Assembly (NCBI GenBank): GCA_030490835.1
Contig: CM059977.1
Location: forward strand, 17,155,335 to 17,219,334
Source: Annona cherimola
Lineage: Eukaryota; Streptophyta; Magnoliopsida; Magnoliales; Annonaceae
Direction: 5' to 3'
DNA: 64,000 nucleotides
The position numbers and the translations under genes are program-made. Positions 1 to 12,906 of this stretch are shown piece after piece; the stretch's first letter is position 1; each line of letters opens with the position of its first letter. The notes below the pieces were generated by a model, which worked only from the letters and a program-made list of their open reading frames with translations, did not search any database and was not told where the DNA came from.

Positions 1-700
1 CGTAAATAGTATGTAGATTTTTAATAATAATTAAATATTTTTGAGCCTTTTAAGGCATGTTTGGTTATAACAAAAATATTTTAAATTAAAATTTTTACTA
101 AAATTTTAACAAATCCATAAATAGTATGTAGATTTTTAATAATGATTAAATATTTTGGAGCCTTTTAAGGCATGCTTGGTTATACGAAAAATATTTTAAC
201 TCTACTACCAAATTTTTTTTTTTTTTTAAATTATCCTATACAACTAATTTATTTTTCAATCATTTCCATATAATTGCCGGCATAACTAACTTATTTATAT
301 TAACATTATTTTCTTTATTTTTCAGTGTTACCTATATTGTATTATATTATTCTCTCATTTTATAAATTTTTACATAAAAAGTTTTTCATCTAAGGGCACG
401 GTGGTGGAGAAGTAATAAAACTTTGAAATAAAAAAATTTTAATATAAAAAATTTTAATATAAAAAAATTTAATATAAAAAATTTTTAAGTGGAAAAATAA
501 TGTGATGTGATATGATATGAGTAGTGATAAAGAGTAAAAAAAATAAAGTTAAAATAAAATGGTCAATTGTATAAATGGTTGCATTAAAATGATTGAAAAA
601 ATAGTACATTGGTGTATAAAAATGCTAATAAATAATTTTAAAATAAAATAATTATAGAAAGTAAAAAATTTAAAATAAAATTTTTTTGAGGGTGGCGGGC
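1..700. repeat. AT-rich MITE remnants with a 115-bp tandem duplication
   Basis: Bases 1 to about 100 are repeated at about 116-210 with few changes (offset 115 bp). From about 168 to 690 the sequence resembles two decayed Tourist-like copies in opposite orientation: a right half with short ACAACTAATTTATTTT-like blocks, then a left half with GATGTGATATGATATGAG-like blocks, both also found in the intact copies further right. I see no gene here. Confidence 0.5.
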
Positions 701-849
701 GAGGTTTGGTTGTGTAGTACGGGTGGGGTATTTTTGTCATGCGCGGAGATTCCTCCACCGTGATCACGGTAAGGGCTTAATGCAATAATATCAAGTAGGG
801 GGCGTTTCTGTAAACATACCCTAAAAAATTGAAAAATTAGGAGTAGAAG

Positions 850-2610
850 GTGGAAGGTCTCTTCCTGGTTTGGAGGTTTTTGCAGCAGACAAGCAGCAGA
901 TTTCAGCCCTCCCTCTCGTCGGATTTCGATGGCGATCGATCGCAGCTTACAGACATTTTCTGCTCCCCTTTGATCCGCCATGTCTTACACATCCTCCGAT
1001 TTCTCACTCCTGGTATGAAAACCTCCGCCATTGTTGTTGCCCTTTTCGTTCTGTTGTTTGCCTTCTCCGCACTTTCGGTTTCTGAATCTCGACTCGTGGT
1101 TTGGGGTCCGTCTCAATCCCTGGAACTCAAGAGAAACTGGAATGTGCCGTCGCTTTGTTGCTGAATTCGGGATCTGGGTTTTCGTCTTTGGGATTTCAGG
1201 CGTTTTGAAATGGTAAGGCTATGGCTCTTTCAGTCTCGATGCAGCGTTTCGGGTATTTTTCATGTTGGTGTCTTCGGCAAAATGATTATATGGGTTTATT
1301 GGGTCGCGCAATTTTTTACTGGGTTTTTTACATCTCGTTTGGGGAGATATTGAAAATGATACTCCTCGTGTTAGCTCTCACTGTCGATTTGAGGATTCTG
1401 AATCCTTCTCAACTTGGTAGGTTAGAACGGGAACTGTAAAATTTGATTTCTGGGCCAAATTCGTCATCCGGGTTTTAGATGTTGCTTTAGGGCGTTTCTC
1501 ATTGCGCTGCATTTGAGCAGAAATGGGAATGTAGGTTCGAATTCGGCTTGATTTGTTCTCTGCTATCTGCGTTTGGATTCCCGGAGCGGAAATGGTTTCT
1601 TCCCCTTAATCATGTCTAGGGTATGAGTATTTCCAACTTTAGTAGGTTGGAGCAGACACGGGATGGGTGCTATTCTTTTATATTACGGTTTCGGTATCAC
1701 ATTTGGTGGAAATCCCTTCTGCCGTTGATCTCCTTCCACCCCCGTCCCCGCCCAACGTTGGTAGGTTGGAGCAGACACGGGATGTGTGCTATTCTTTTTA
1801 TATTACGGTCTTCGTATAACATCTGGTGGAAATTCTTCTACCCTCACCCCCCGGCGTAATTCTTCTATTTTGGGCTCAAAGCGTACTGCGCGTTTTGGTG
1901 CTAGTACCTAGTCAAGAATATGCAGTTGCTTACGGCGCACTCTGCCTTTTTGTGCATGGTTTTTGGGAATTGAATGAGAAATTGCAGTCTTCCTCGACTG
2001 CATCATTTTCTGATTTTCAGTGGAAATGGGACGTGGATTTCTTTAACCATTTGGTTTCCCGTATTTTTGTTTGGATCTGTTTGCGAGATGAGGTTTCTTC
2101 CAGTATCATTATCATTTTGCTTGTGTGTGTATATATATATTTTGACTTCAACTTATGAGATTTCTTCAATTGAGCTTGTTGTTCCTGATCTGCTTTAGTA
2201 TTAAAAGCTTCATGGTAATGCAATTCCGTTCATTTCTGTATAAAAGTCCCCATGTGTTTAATGAGCAGCAATTAAAGGATCTACTTGTTGTAGTTAAAAA
2301 TGTGCGAGTTAAATGAATTTACTACTAGTCATCTCTATTGTCTTATTGACCCTGGGATTATGTGGTTTTAGTGTACATATTTATGATGAATGCATGGGTT
2401 CCCTTATCTTTGTGTAATTGTCTTCTGACGAGGATTATTACATTATTGTCAGAGTTCTTATATGTTCCAGTTTGAGAAATTATAAGCGGTTGGGCACTTT
2501 ACTTTGCATCTTTACTTCTCCTTGGAGCTGTTCGTGCTGCATTCACGTTAAGATCACTGAAGTGTGCTGTAGCATTTGGTTTGTTGTGTCGCGGCAGATT
2601 CTATAAATAG
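850..2610 (+). other. 5' leader and leader intron of the At1g16860-like gene
   Basis: A pyrimidine-rich, GC-richer stretch starts near 850 and looks like a transcribed leader. A GCAG acceptor at 2594-2597 lies 13 bases before the ATG at 2611, so the start codon appears to follow a leader intron. The donor is not certain: GTATGA near 1013 and GTAAGG near 1213 are both possible. Short ORFs in this stretch resemble no known protein. Confidence 0.5.
1642..1834. repeat. Direct duplication (~74 bp, offset 119) in the leader intron
   Basis: The block beginning GTAGGTTGGAGCAGACACGG at 1642 recurs at 1761, and both copies run on through a CTATTCTTTT..TATTACGGT stretch. The spacer between them is C-rich. 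It is a local duplication in noncoding DNA. Confidence 0.7.
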
Positions 2611-5600
2611 ATGGGTTCCAGATTCCCATCCCATCAGCTCAGCAATGGGCTTTATGTTTCCGGCCGCCCTGAGCAGCCAAAGGAGAGGCCTCCAACCATG
2701 AGCTCTATAGCCATGCCTTATACTGGTGGTGATATCAAAAAGTCTGGGGAACTTGGGAAAATGTTTGACATTCCTGTAGATGGCTCAAAGTCGAGGAAGT
2801 CTGGACCTATTACTGGTGCACCTTCAAGGACTGGATCATTTGGTGGTGCTGCTACTCACTCAGGGCCAATTATGCCCAATGCTGCAGCTCGGTCCTATTC
2901 TACATCTGGTCCTGTTTCATCAGCAGGAATTGCAGGATCCACTTCAATGGTCACAGGTGGATCAAATAGACAGAAGTCTAATTCTGGCCCCCTTAACAAG
3001 CATGGAGATACAATTAAAAAATCATCAGGCCCTCAATCTGGTGGTGTCACACCAATGGCTCGCCAAAATTCAGGTCCTCTACCCCCAGTTCTTCCTGCCA
3101 CAGGGCTCATTACATCTGGGCCTATTTCATCAGGACCACTTAATTCATCTGGTGCCCCTCGGAAAGTGTCAGGTCCATTGGATTCTTTTGGTTCTTCTAA
3201 GCATAATGCTTCTGTGGCTCACAATCAAGCTGTTACTAATCTCAGCCAGGAGGATGACTATTCCTTCAAGAGTAGCTTTCCAAAGCCCATACTTTGGTCT
3301 GTGATTTTGTTGTTTGTCATGGGATTCATTGCTGGTGGCTTTATACTTGGAGCTGTCCACAATGCCATTCTTCTTATTGTTGTTGTGGTTCTGTTTGGGG
3401 TTGTCGCTGCACTTTTTAGCTGGAACAATTGCTGGGGAAGGAGAGCAATCATCAGTTTTATAGCACGCTATCCTGATGCAGAGCTTCGGACTGCTAAAAA
3501 TGGGCAATTTGTCAAAGTCTCTGGGGTATGTAGGAATGTCCTCTCATATAATGTTTACCTGTTTATATTTCATAAGACACATGGTATTGATCTCTGCCAA
3601 TATCGAATTCCTGTTTATCTCATTAGTCTTTGCACACTCCCATGCAGAAAATTTTCTTCCATTATATTAATGTCGGTTGGCATTCATCTTAAATGAAAGA
3701 TGTCTATTAGTCCCAGTATGAGGTTTGGCACCTGCAAGTATTTTGGAAGGCCGGATTCATGGTCGCTTCTTGGTATTCATTTGATGATTCATTACAAAAT
3801 CCACAAGAAAATGTGTATTTTGTTTTATTTAATTGGTGTGCCTCTGGCTGGGCCATTTGTCCAGCTCTGGTTCTGTGGATAAGCTTTGGTTTCTAACAGT
3901 GAGACAGTTATACTCTTCTCACTCAATGAGCCTATAATCACTGATATACCTGGACAAGTTCCTTTTATTTAAGGCACTCTTGCCAGGTGCCAAGATTGCT
4001 GCTGCTATGGATGAGCCCTTGCTTCTACCAGAGAGACTGTTATATGTTTCTACCTCAATGAGAATATGCTGAATAATATGCCTCTACAAGTTTGGATCGT
4101 GTGTATTTTGCCAGTCTTGCTATTTCTCAAGAAATTGTTGGTCCATTGATCCATCTTTGTTCATCACTTCATATTGTCTGAAATCAAGGAAGTGTGTTTA
4201 TATTTTACAATGCATATTTCCAAAGTAGGGTTATCTTGTGAGTTTTCTTCTCTTTCTTTTCTTTATACTGTTCAAATGAGATCAAACTCGCAGCCCTGAA
4301 AAATGCTATTCTTGAGTACCAGCGTGGTGATTCTCTGCTTTGCAGCTTACATCAGTGCTTAATCACTTGCAGGTTGTAACATGTGGAAATGTGCCTCTTG
4401 AATCTTCCTTCCAGAGGGTCCCTAGATGTGTATACACTTCCACATCTTTGTATGAGTACAGGGGTTGGGATTCAAAGGCTGCTAATGCTACTCATCGCCG
4501 ATTTACATGGGGACTTAGATCTATGGAGGTAGTCATAACCAACCAATTTGGTTACTTTGTGTCAATAGTCCTGGCCCTATTTTTCAAAGCAGCTTTTGGT
4601 CTTATGACTTTCACACCGACCCCTTGTCTTCCGACTCTTTTTTTTTTTTTCCCCTTTTGCCAAGTTCTGATTTGCACTTTTCTGTTTTTTCCTTGTACAA
4701 GAAGCTAATATATCTTTGTTACTGTGATGTATTGTCATTTGTTGGTGGGACCTTCATTACACTGCTCAAACTGAAACCTGAAATGGGCAGAGGCATGTTG
4801 TCGACTTCTACATATCTGATTTCCAGTCTGGTTTGAGAGCATTGGTGAAGACTGGCTATGGTGCAAGGGTGACTCCTTATGTGGATGAGTCTGTTGCCGT
4901 TGATATCAATCAGAAGAACAGAGAATTGTCTCCAGAGTTTGTTAGATGGTTAGGTGAGAGGAACCTTTCTAGTGATGACCGTGTGATGCGCCTGAAAGAA
5001 GGGTAATTTCCAAAGCTAAAATTAATGGTCTTACCTTTTGCAAGTTCTTTTGACTGATTTTCTGTTGATGAAAGGTGCCAATTTCTGGTGGTACCTTAAG
5101 TCACTGGTCCAATTTCTGGTGGTACCTTAAGTCACTGGTCTTTTCTGTTTGATGCAGTTTCAGCTAACAACCGTCTGGTATACCAAACTTATGCCAAACT
5201 ACATAATATCATTTTCTGCAATCTATGCAACTGGGACCCCATCTCTAGTTGAGGTTGGCGGTTGATCTGATGGGTTCCATCAGGACAGTTGGGCAAGGGA
5301 AGCCATGGTAGCCAGTCGTTCAGGTTCAAAATAATCTTAATTTTTGAATCTTGGCCACAGGGTAGATACTGTTGGCATCTCTGTCCTCAATTGGGTGAAT
5401 CAGATCATTCAAACCATGACATTTACTTGCTGAAGTTAGCATCAATACTTGGTCATATCCTTTCATCTCCATGATCTGCTTCAATAGAAAATTTGAAACA
5501 GTGTGTTTACTTGGTCCATCTGTCAATGACTCAATGCTGCTACCATCGAAGCACAATATTCTGACGGGTTAGAGCAGGCTGCCTTCTTGTGTGGTCCGCG

Positions 5601-5891
5601 GAAGCCTAGTAATATAAAATGGACAATGAAACAGAAGAAAATTACATAGAAAGAGCCTTTTTGGAATCCTCTGCTCATGAAGCATCCTGTCTCTGCAGGT
5701 ATATCAAAGAAGGGAGCACCGTTAGTGTCATGGGGGTTGTCCAGAGGAATGACAATGTGCTCATGATTGTCCCGCCTGCTGAGCCGATCTCCACTGGTTG
5801 TCAATGGGCCAAGTGCATCCTACCAGCGAGTCTTGAAGGGATTGTTTTGAGATGTGAGGATACTTCAAAGATCGATGTCATACCAGTTTAA
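2611..5891 (+). CDS. Membrane protein of the At1g16860 family (4 coding exons, 491 aa)
   Basis: Exons 2611-3525, 4373-4528, 4791-5002 and 5699-5891 have GT..AG borders and join without a frame break to 1476 nt (491 aa plus stop). Residues 1-220 are low-complexity Ser/Gly/Pro with many SGPI/SGPL repeats. Two hydrophobic segments follow at about 226-247 and 250-271, then a conserved C-terminal half (VVTCGNVPLESSFQRVPRCV.., ..SVMGVVQRNDNVLMIVPP..). This matches the plant family named after Arabidopsis At1g16860, sometimes labelled ubiquitin-specific-protease-C19-related. I see no protease motif, and its biochemical role is unknown to me. The two membrane spans and soluble C-terminal domain suggest an endomembrane protein. 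The start is the first ATG after the leader-intron acceptor and gives the family's usual N-terminus. Length is close to the Arabidopsis protein. I see no defect. Confidence 0.93.
5078..5139. repeat. Perfect tandem duplication, 2 x 31 bp, in intron 3
   Basis: The unit starting CCAATTTCTGGTGGTACC occurs at 5078-5108 and again at 5109-5139, apparently without a mismatch. A recent replication-slippage duplication inside an intron. Confidence 0.9.
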
Positions 5892-7329
5892 GGAGGACAG
5901 ACGATTGTATCTGTGAATTCTGTTGCTGGGGTGGTGGGGATGGTAGTAGTGTTGCTCGTTTTAACTTTGGGTGTATAGCTTTCTGTGCCTTTTTTCCTTG
6001 CTATATATATATAATTTTTTCCTCTTTTTAAGGTGTGAAGGCTTTTGTAATGAGGATGACTTGATTACCATATACAGAGGGTGGGTTAATGTGTTTGAGG
6101 GAGGGAAATTTGGGGGTGGTGAGGTCTTATTTTGGGGATATTTTGAGGTATTTCAGTAAATTGGATTGGCTAAGATCTTTTGTTGTGCTTTTTAATGCCC
6201 TGGTATTTGATGTTACCAACTGCTATCTTCATCCGTTCTCTGTCATTAATGGGATGCTCTACAATCCTAATGGTCTTGATCTATGGTTTGAGAGAAAAAC
6301 ATCAGAGATTTCAAACTACAATTGTTGGGCAGATTTCAGATTGAAATGACCGTTTTGGATTTCAAGGCCCTGACACTAGATATCATATTCTACCTTCATC
6401 TATTCTTAGAAAAAGTAAGGTTCCAATTTCCAAAGTTTTGGGGATGGTTCTCTGAAATAAATAATTGAAGTGATTGAATAGTGTAATAATTGAAGTGATT
6501 GAAATAAATAACGCCATCATCATCAAAATTGTTTTTCTACTCTTTAATGGAGTCGTGCACGATCTCACGGTGCCGCCAGTATAAGATCGAGCGTTGTATT
6601 TTCAGTAAGCTGTAAGGATTTTTATAGCTTTTCTGATTACTTTTACAGCCCAAATCCTTCTTGGCGTTTCTTTCGAGTTGGCTTTTATATTACATGACCA
6701 ATCCACTTAAACATATATTTTTTTCCGAAGAATTATTCATGAAGGGCCAATATCCAAGTCTGCTACAGACTAAAAAAGCTACAAGGAAAATTCTTTTTAC
6801 CACGAAAATTATTTCAAAACTTTGAAGTAACCTACATAGTATGTCATTTGAGTTATGAACATGAGGTATGCTTCAACGGTGTTGACACCTCTAAAAATTT
6901 CAGTATTGTCATTCCACTTTAGCACACTTTGATGATTAAATTGAAATTCAATCCACTCATTTCGTTTAACATCATTTTATTTTATCATTGCACTAAATAT
7001 ACTTTTGATCAAAATCTTGAATCGACAGTACCAGCTTACAAATACATGAGGGTTTCTTCAAAATATATTCACTAAGTTTGAATTAAATTCCAAAAAATCA
7101 TCAGTTAAATTTTTATAAATGTCCAAAGTACTTCTATTGTAAAATAATTAAAGATGAATAAAATAGAAAAAGAATGAAATTAGAACTCTCTAAATTTATA
7201 ATTCATGTGTAATTATTGCAATAGTGAGACATGACATTCAATTCTTTTAATCTTGTCTTAAATTTGGTGGGCGTATTAGTAATTTCACATATTAACTAAT
7301 GTTAATTCACGGAATGAGTTTTTTGAGAT
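5892..7329. other. 3' flank of the At1g16860-like gene, no further gene seen
   Basis: The first several hundred bases after the stop are T-rich and probably hold the 3' UTR. Around 6454-6510 a short AATAATTGAAGTGATTGAAT unit is repeated. Beyond about 6600 the DNA is AT-rich with no recognisable coding potential. Confidence 0.5.
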
Positions 7330-7332
7330 TAA

Positions 7333-7623
7333 GGGTGTGTTTGGTTGGGAATAAAAAATTTCAACCAAAATTTTTCAATAAAAAACTTTTCACTCTCCAT
7401 AATTATCATATTTTAAAATTATTTCTTCATAATTACCTATACAAATTACTTTATTTTCAATCATTTTTATACAATTACCAATACAACTAACCTGTCTATT
7501 TTAACTTTATTCTCTTTACTTATTATCGTTACTTCTATCATATCACATAATTTTCTATCAAGTTAACAACTTTTATGCTAAAAACTTCTTATCAAAATGT
7601 TTTATCATTTCCTAAACACACCA
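7333..7623. mobile_element. Tourist-like MITE, 291 bp, TSD TAA
   Basis: Left end GGGTGTGTTTGG and right end CCTAAACACACCA are inverted. TAA flanks both sides (7330-7332 and 7624-7626). The 3-bp TAA/TTA duplication and the GG..TGTTTGG terminus are typical of PIF/Harbinger-derived Tourist MITEs. No coding capacity. Confidence 0.85.
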
Positions 7624-8248
7624 TAAATACAAATCTCGTAGGTATATTTATCTCGTAGGTATATTTAGGATATCTATATATATATAGAATTAGGTAAAAC
7701 GTAATAGATATATGTAGAAAGAACTCTATATACTAATATATAAATGGGAACTTATCTAGTGTCGCCAAGGATGGTTATAAAATTTTTTTACAGTTTTTTA
7801 TACATATGATGGTTTTACTTGTAACTAATTTTTAATGAAATTTGATATTTTTTGAATTTATTTTATATTTCATTTTAAACTTTAAAAATCAATTCAAGTC
7901 ATTGAAAAAATTAGAAAATAATTTTTACTGTTGCCGACATTGCACCCACAGCACCGGCAGCCGTACAGAATGACTGGCATATGTAAATGATAAGAAATAC
8001 TAAGATACATTCATATAAACATACAACATTATAATACTTTATAGAATTATTTATTTTTATACAAATGATGTTTTAAAAGTTTAATGTTGGATTAACAACT
8101 ATAAAACCATATAAATCAAATAATTTTGTTACATCATTTTACACCTTTATTAGATAGGCTATTGAGCATATTTGATTTGCATGGAACTTAATTTTCTAAT
8201 TAAATAAATGATTTTAAATTTGCAATAAGTGGATAAGATTTTCATTTA

Positions 8249-8500
8249 GAGTGTGTTTGGGAAATGATAAATTTTTTGGATGAAAAGTTTTTGGTGTGAA
8301 ATTTTTTGAATTAGGAATAATGAGAATAAAGTTAAAATAGACATGATAATTGTATAGATAGTTTGTAGAAATGATTGAAAGGTAAAATAATTGTATAAGA
8401 AGATGTGAAAAAATAATTAAAAATAGAGTAGTTGTGGGGAATAAAAATTTTAGATTAAAAAATTTTTGTTTGAAAATTTCTGTATTAAATAAACATGCCC
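8249..8500. mobile_element. Tourist-like MITE, 252 bp, TSD TTA
   Basis: Begins GAGTGTGTTTGGGAAATG and ends AAACATGCCC, with TTA at 8246-8248 and 8501-8503. Interior blocks (GATTGAAAGGTAAAATAATTG and similar) match the other copies of this family in the window. Confidence 0.8.
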
Positions 8501-8503
8501 TTA

Positions 8504-9249
8504 ATCATCATAGTGCGCCAAATAAGACTGGAACATCAAAAATATTTGGGTGGTATAATAACATTGAATAAAAAGGTAAATTATATTTGACTCTTCGAAA
8601 ACTGGAGGAAGAATTTCGTGTATGTTTGACAATGTGTAATGTAGTTGTGAGGAAAAGTAATCTCCGAGAAAGCCAGGTGAAATAAACGACAACAAGATTA
8701 TACACAAGAAACACAAATATTTATATAGAAAACATTTTAAATTAAGAAGAGAAAAACTACCGGAGAAAGATAAATCTCCTATAATAAATAGGTTATAAAG
8801 ATAGATACGAAAATACCTAACACACATTCTATGGATGACTTACATACACTTCAATCAAGAACACATTTATAACCACTACTCTTACACATCAACCAGACAT
8901 CTCTCAAGATTCCACTAGTCTATGTCTAATACATAAATAAAACTCTTGCCTTTTATGTGAAATTAATATGTATCTCAATCTTACAAAATTAGTATGTATG
9001 CTAGTGAAGCGTTGCTTTAATAGTATGATGTGATGCCTCGTTTCGATGGGCACAATGGTTTTGAGTCATAAGGGCTACATCGGGCATGATTTACGTGGGA
9101 GCATCTACCGGTTGAGATGGATTAGAAATTATTGTTAGTGAAATTAAAATATTAATAAGATGTTTGTAACATATTATTAGGAAATTGTAAGAATGTCTCT
9201 TGGCTTGATTATAATAACAACATGTAACGTGTGAATACCAATAAAAAAG
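8504..9249. other. Noncoding spacer
   Basis: AT-rich sequence between two transposable elements. The ORFs in it look random. No RNA gene or other feature was recognised. Confidence 0.4.
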
Positions 9250-9710
9250 GAAGAATTCCTCTTATACCCATAATAATTGTACATAATTCATAATATACCC
9301 ACGATATTTCGTAAATTTCTTTTATACCCATAATATTTTCCTCTAAATTCCTTTCATATCTACGTCGTTAAAACCATCGTTATCTTTCTTATTGAAAAGA
9401 CGATTTTGCCTTTTTAAATTTTTTTCTAATTCGAATAAATCAACCTTAATATAACTTTCAAGTTATTTAATATATTGTATTAATGATTTACTACCATCAA
9501 TTGAGTCATGTTAAGGTTAAATTATCTCAATTAAAAAATTTTAAATGAGCAAAATTATTTTTTTAATAGGGTAGATAATGGTGGTTTTAACAGCGTGGGT
9601 ATGAGAGGAATTTAGAATAAAATATTATGAATATAAAAAAAATTTACGAAATATTAAGTATATTAAAAATTATATATAATTATTATGAGTACAGGAAGAA
9701 TTATCCTATG
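9250..9710. mobile_element. Foldback element of a third type, ~460 bp with ~110-bp arms
   Basis: The left arm (GGAAGAATTCCTCTTATACC.., with TTTCGTAAATTTCTTTTATA further in) is the imperfect inverted copy of the right arm (..AAATTTACGAAATATTAAGT.. to ..GGAAGAATTATCC). The centre is non-repetitive. No ORF. It lies just upstream of the MDL gene. Confidence 0.7.
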
Positions 9711-9955
9711 AAAAAAAAAAAAACGCGGACAAAACACACCAAACATTAGCTACAAGCCACCGCCTACGGTGGGGCTGTGCTCTTAGCGGAGCCGCTAGCT
9801 TCGTGTCTTCCTTTGCCCTTCTATCCTCTTTCAAAGAGAGCAAGCAAGCATTTGGCTTCCTTACCCACCCTGCTCACCATTTCCATTCTTTCTATCAAAC
9901 CTGCACAGGCTTTTCTTATCATTAAGCTCGGCCCGAGACTCTAAAGTACGCCAGG

Positions 9956-12906
9956 ATGCCCACTTTAAATCTTTATACAAACGTCCCTGTCGATGCTGTT
10001 GTGTCCTCTGACATCCTCAGGGATGCTACCAAAACCGTTTCTAAGATCATTGGCAAGCCTGAATCCGTAAGCCAAACATTCGTTACCTTCCAATTCTTCA
10101 GTTTTTTCTTGTAGCAGAAGTTTGGGTGTTGTTCTGTTCTTACTTATTTTGTAGTAATTTGAAGCTTTCAGTCCGAGCTGGTTTTACTCATACGTGTTCT
10201 TCTTTTCTCGGATAGAGCCATTTGGTTGTCTTTTTAGTGATTCCCCGTGATTGGGAGGTGGATGAAGTGGTTGGTTGTGGATTTTTCCTTTGGGAGCTAT
10301 TTAGGTGGTTTGGAAGCCTTAGAATCCTTTGTTTGGTTTCCGTTCTGGGGTTTCTGTTTCTGAAGCGAATTGGGTGTTTCGTTTAGGTGGTTAGAATGTG
10401 ATATCATCTTCTAGAAAATAACCTTTGAAACCTCTTAATTCTCTTCTGACGCTTTTATCATAATAAACACTGTTTTAATAAATGTAGAAGCAAAAACAAA
10501 GTTGTAGAGATCAACAAGAAGGCCTGTAAATGTCGGGTTCTGGTTCAATCCCGGGTGCATATACCTATTTTTTTAATTTTTTTTCAAAATTTTTTCATGA
10601 ACTTGTTAATCTAAGTGTATTTAACATGTGTATCAATTTTTACCACTCGTCTATTTCATTCATCTTGGATTGAATTTTCTGTAAAACTACTTGGTTGGAT
10701 CATCTAATCAGCAAAAAGATTCATACACCTGTTATGTTGGTGTTGTTGGTAGCCTTGCTCCAATTCCATGCATGGGGAACGCTCAAAGTCAAGGCAGTGA
10801 AAGGCATTCATTCAAGAAGTGGATGCACATCAGCACATGTAGCAGACTTGCTTAGACTGACGATTCAATTATATTTATGCTTTCTTGTGTTATCTGGGAA
10901 GATTGATTTGTGATAGCCAGTGATGGTCCCCAAAATTGTGCTGAGAGTCCAGTCATTACCATAAAGATAGTGTGTGAGTGAAATACTATTGCTGCACATC
11001 TAATTGAATTGATGCCAGCAGAAGGCTGTAAGATTTTGGGGTAAGTTCAACCATGCTGATGAACAGTGGTGCCAACTGCGTGGGTTCCTGAGCCTGTTTA
11101 CTTCCTTAATGAAGAAGAAGAGCCTCACAGCTGTGCTAGCATCTCATATTGGATTCGTTGTTAATGTGGTCTTGTACTCTCCTGTAGCTTACTTGGTGGA
11201 GAAATGTACTCTTCCACCCTTTACTTTGGCAATTTCTGCCAGATTAGTTCAACACCTGTTGAGTCTCCTAGCATGAGGTGGGCTTCACAAGAATGTTTTC
11301 AGATGTTGTCCTTGCCTGGTGGATATGGAGCACATAATCTGGATTGGATTGAGGTTTAGTTCTAGGCTCCTTTGGGTTCTTTATTCCATTAAAGATGGCT
11401 CAATGTAATGGATTAATCAATAAGCTAATCTTTCATTTCTTCATGGTTGTAATGCAATCTGTATTTTTGATGCTACTCAGTACGTGATGATTTTGCTGAA
11501 TGGAGGAGTTCCCATTGCATTTGCTGGAAGTGAAGAACCAGCAGCATATGGAGAGCTGATATCCATTGGAGGGCTTGGCCCAAGTGTTAATGGAAAGCTT
11601 AGTTCTGCCGTTGCAGATATTCTCAACACTAAGCTCTCTATTGACAGCTCCAGGTTTTACATCAAATTCTATGATGTTCAGGTGTGATAACAAACTATCC
11701 TTTGATTTTCTTTCTCATTTTGGCTGATTTATTAATAGGCTCACCCGTACTTGATAGGCTATTCCAGAAAAAAAATGTACTATTATAAATTGATTTGGCT
11801 GTGGTGTTGTTTTCGTTCCAACATGGCCTTCTTTCAGAGGCAGCAATGTGCATTTTCTTTCTCTTCAGATCTTTACTTTCGACCCTCATATTCTGATTCG
11901 ATGATTTTCTTGCTCTTCAAACTTGATAAATTGCGATATGAAGATGTGAATAAAATAGTTTGTTTTAAATTATTCTCCATTTCCAGTGGATGACTGCAAT
12001 TCTAGAAATGGCCATTGAATAGTACAATTGGCCTCAGTAACCCCTTCTTGAAATGATCATTCATGTTCCTTAGTAAACAAGATGAAACTTCTTAAGACCT
12101 TCCGCAAAGATATATTCTAGTTTATCATCTCTGATCCCTCTTTTCTGGAAAGTAGTTGCATTAAGTATTAATCATGTCAAAGCAAGGATCCATTTTGTGG
12201 TGCATAAAAATGAATTAGTTCATACAATTATGTACCAGTGATTTTTTTTTCCCCCTCTTCTGGATATTCTTCAATATCATTCCCATATCCCACAAGCAAA
12301 ATCTCAAGCCATAATTATGGTTAGCTAGATTGGATCAACTCACTTCTCAATATCCTCCGGATTCCATGACCAGATCATGCCACTAGAGAAGTAGCATTCA
12401 TTCATTGGCTTTGTGATTTTGCATATTTTGTTAAGTAGTACAAGATGACATTGTTACTGTTTCTGCCTTGTTTTATATATATAATGGGTGTACAACATTA
12501 TATCTCATTTTCATATTATAATCGTACTCAAGAATTCATGGGAAGCGACAAGCTCCCACCTAACTACAGGGGAGACAAATAAGTTCCCATTAGTCTATTA
12601 GAGAGACAATAAGCTCCCACCTATTTATATTGGAGACCAAACTCCCACCATAAGCCAAATGATCAGACTAACACTGTGGGAGTCCAACATGGGACGTCTT
12701 GGCAGATTTGCCAGTGTCTTATCCGGCCGGGATGACGCTTGGTTGTGTTTCTGCCTTGGTTTTTGGCTATGTGATTTTACATATTTTGATAAATAGTACA
12801 AAATGACCTTGTTACTGTTTCCACCATGGTTACTAAGGCAATTTTCGTTCTCACTGTTTTAATTGTGCAGCGCTCATTTTTTGGATTCAACGGATCCACA
12901 TTCTGA
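9956..12906 (+). CDS. MDL1/MDL2-like: MIF/D-dopachrome tautomerase-like protein (MDL), 115 aa, 3 exons
   Basis: Exons 9956-10066, 11481-11681 and 12871-12906, all phase 0, give 115 aa, the exact length of the MIF family. The protein starts MPTLNLYTNVPVDAVV, so Pro2 would become the N-terminal catalytic-type proline of the tautomerase superfamily after Met removal. The middle has the plant signature (YVMILLNGGVPIAFAG.., ELISIGGLGPSVNGK) and the end is SFFGFNGSTF. Plant MDL proteins are cytosolic or peroxisomal homologues of a cytokine and of a tautomerase; their substrate in plants is not established. The sequence is closest to the MDL1/MDL2 branch as I remember it. The introns are long (1414 and 1189 bp) and hold repeats. 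It is convergent with the F-box/kelch gene downstream. Confidence 0.95.
10546..10655. mobile_element. Half of a family A foldback in MDL intron 1
   Basis: Starts CCCGGGTGCATATACC and continues into the arm core shared by the family (CTTGTTAATCTAAGTGTATT, then ATCAATTTTTACCA). Only one arm is present, so it is a deletion derivative or truncated copy. Confidence 0.6.
12405..12832. repeat. Direct repeats flanking a purine/CCCACC-rich block in MDL intron 2
   Basis: About 70 bp at 12405-12475 (..GCATATTTTG..AGTACAAGATGACATTGTTA) recurs diverged at 12760-12832 (..ACATATTTTG..AGTACAAAATGACCTTGTTA). Between them lie several GGAGAC..AAGCTCCCACC units. A similar stretch with CTCCCACC and GGAGACCAAA occurs at about 37170-37210, so the block is dispersed. 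Either an insertion that duplicated its flank, or a local duplication. Confidence 0.5.

Noticed and set aside
5326..5804. - strand ORFs of 76 and 93 codons
   Set aside because: Overlap intron 3 and exon 4 of the At1g16860-like gene on the other strand; no similarity.
11751..11993. 80-codon + ORF in MDL intron 2
   Set aside because: Lies wholly within an intron defined by conserved exons on both sides.
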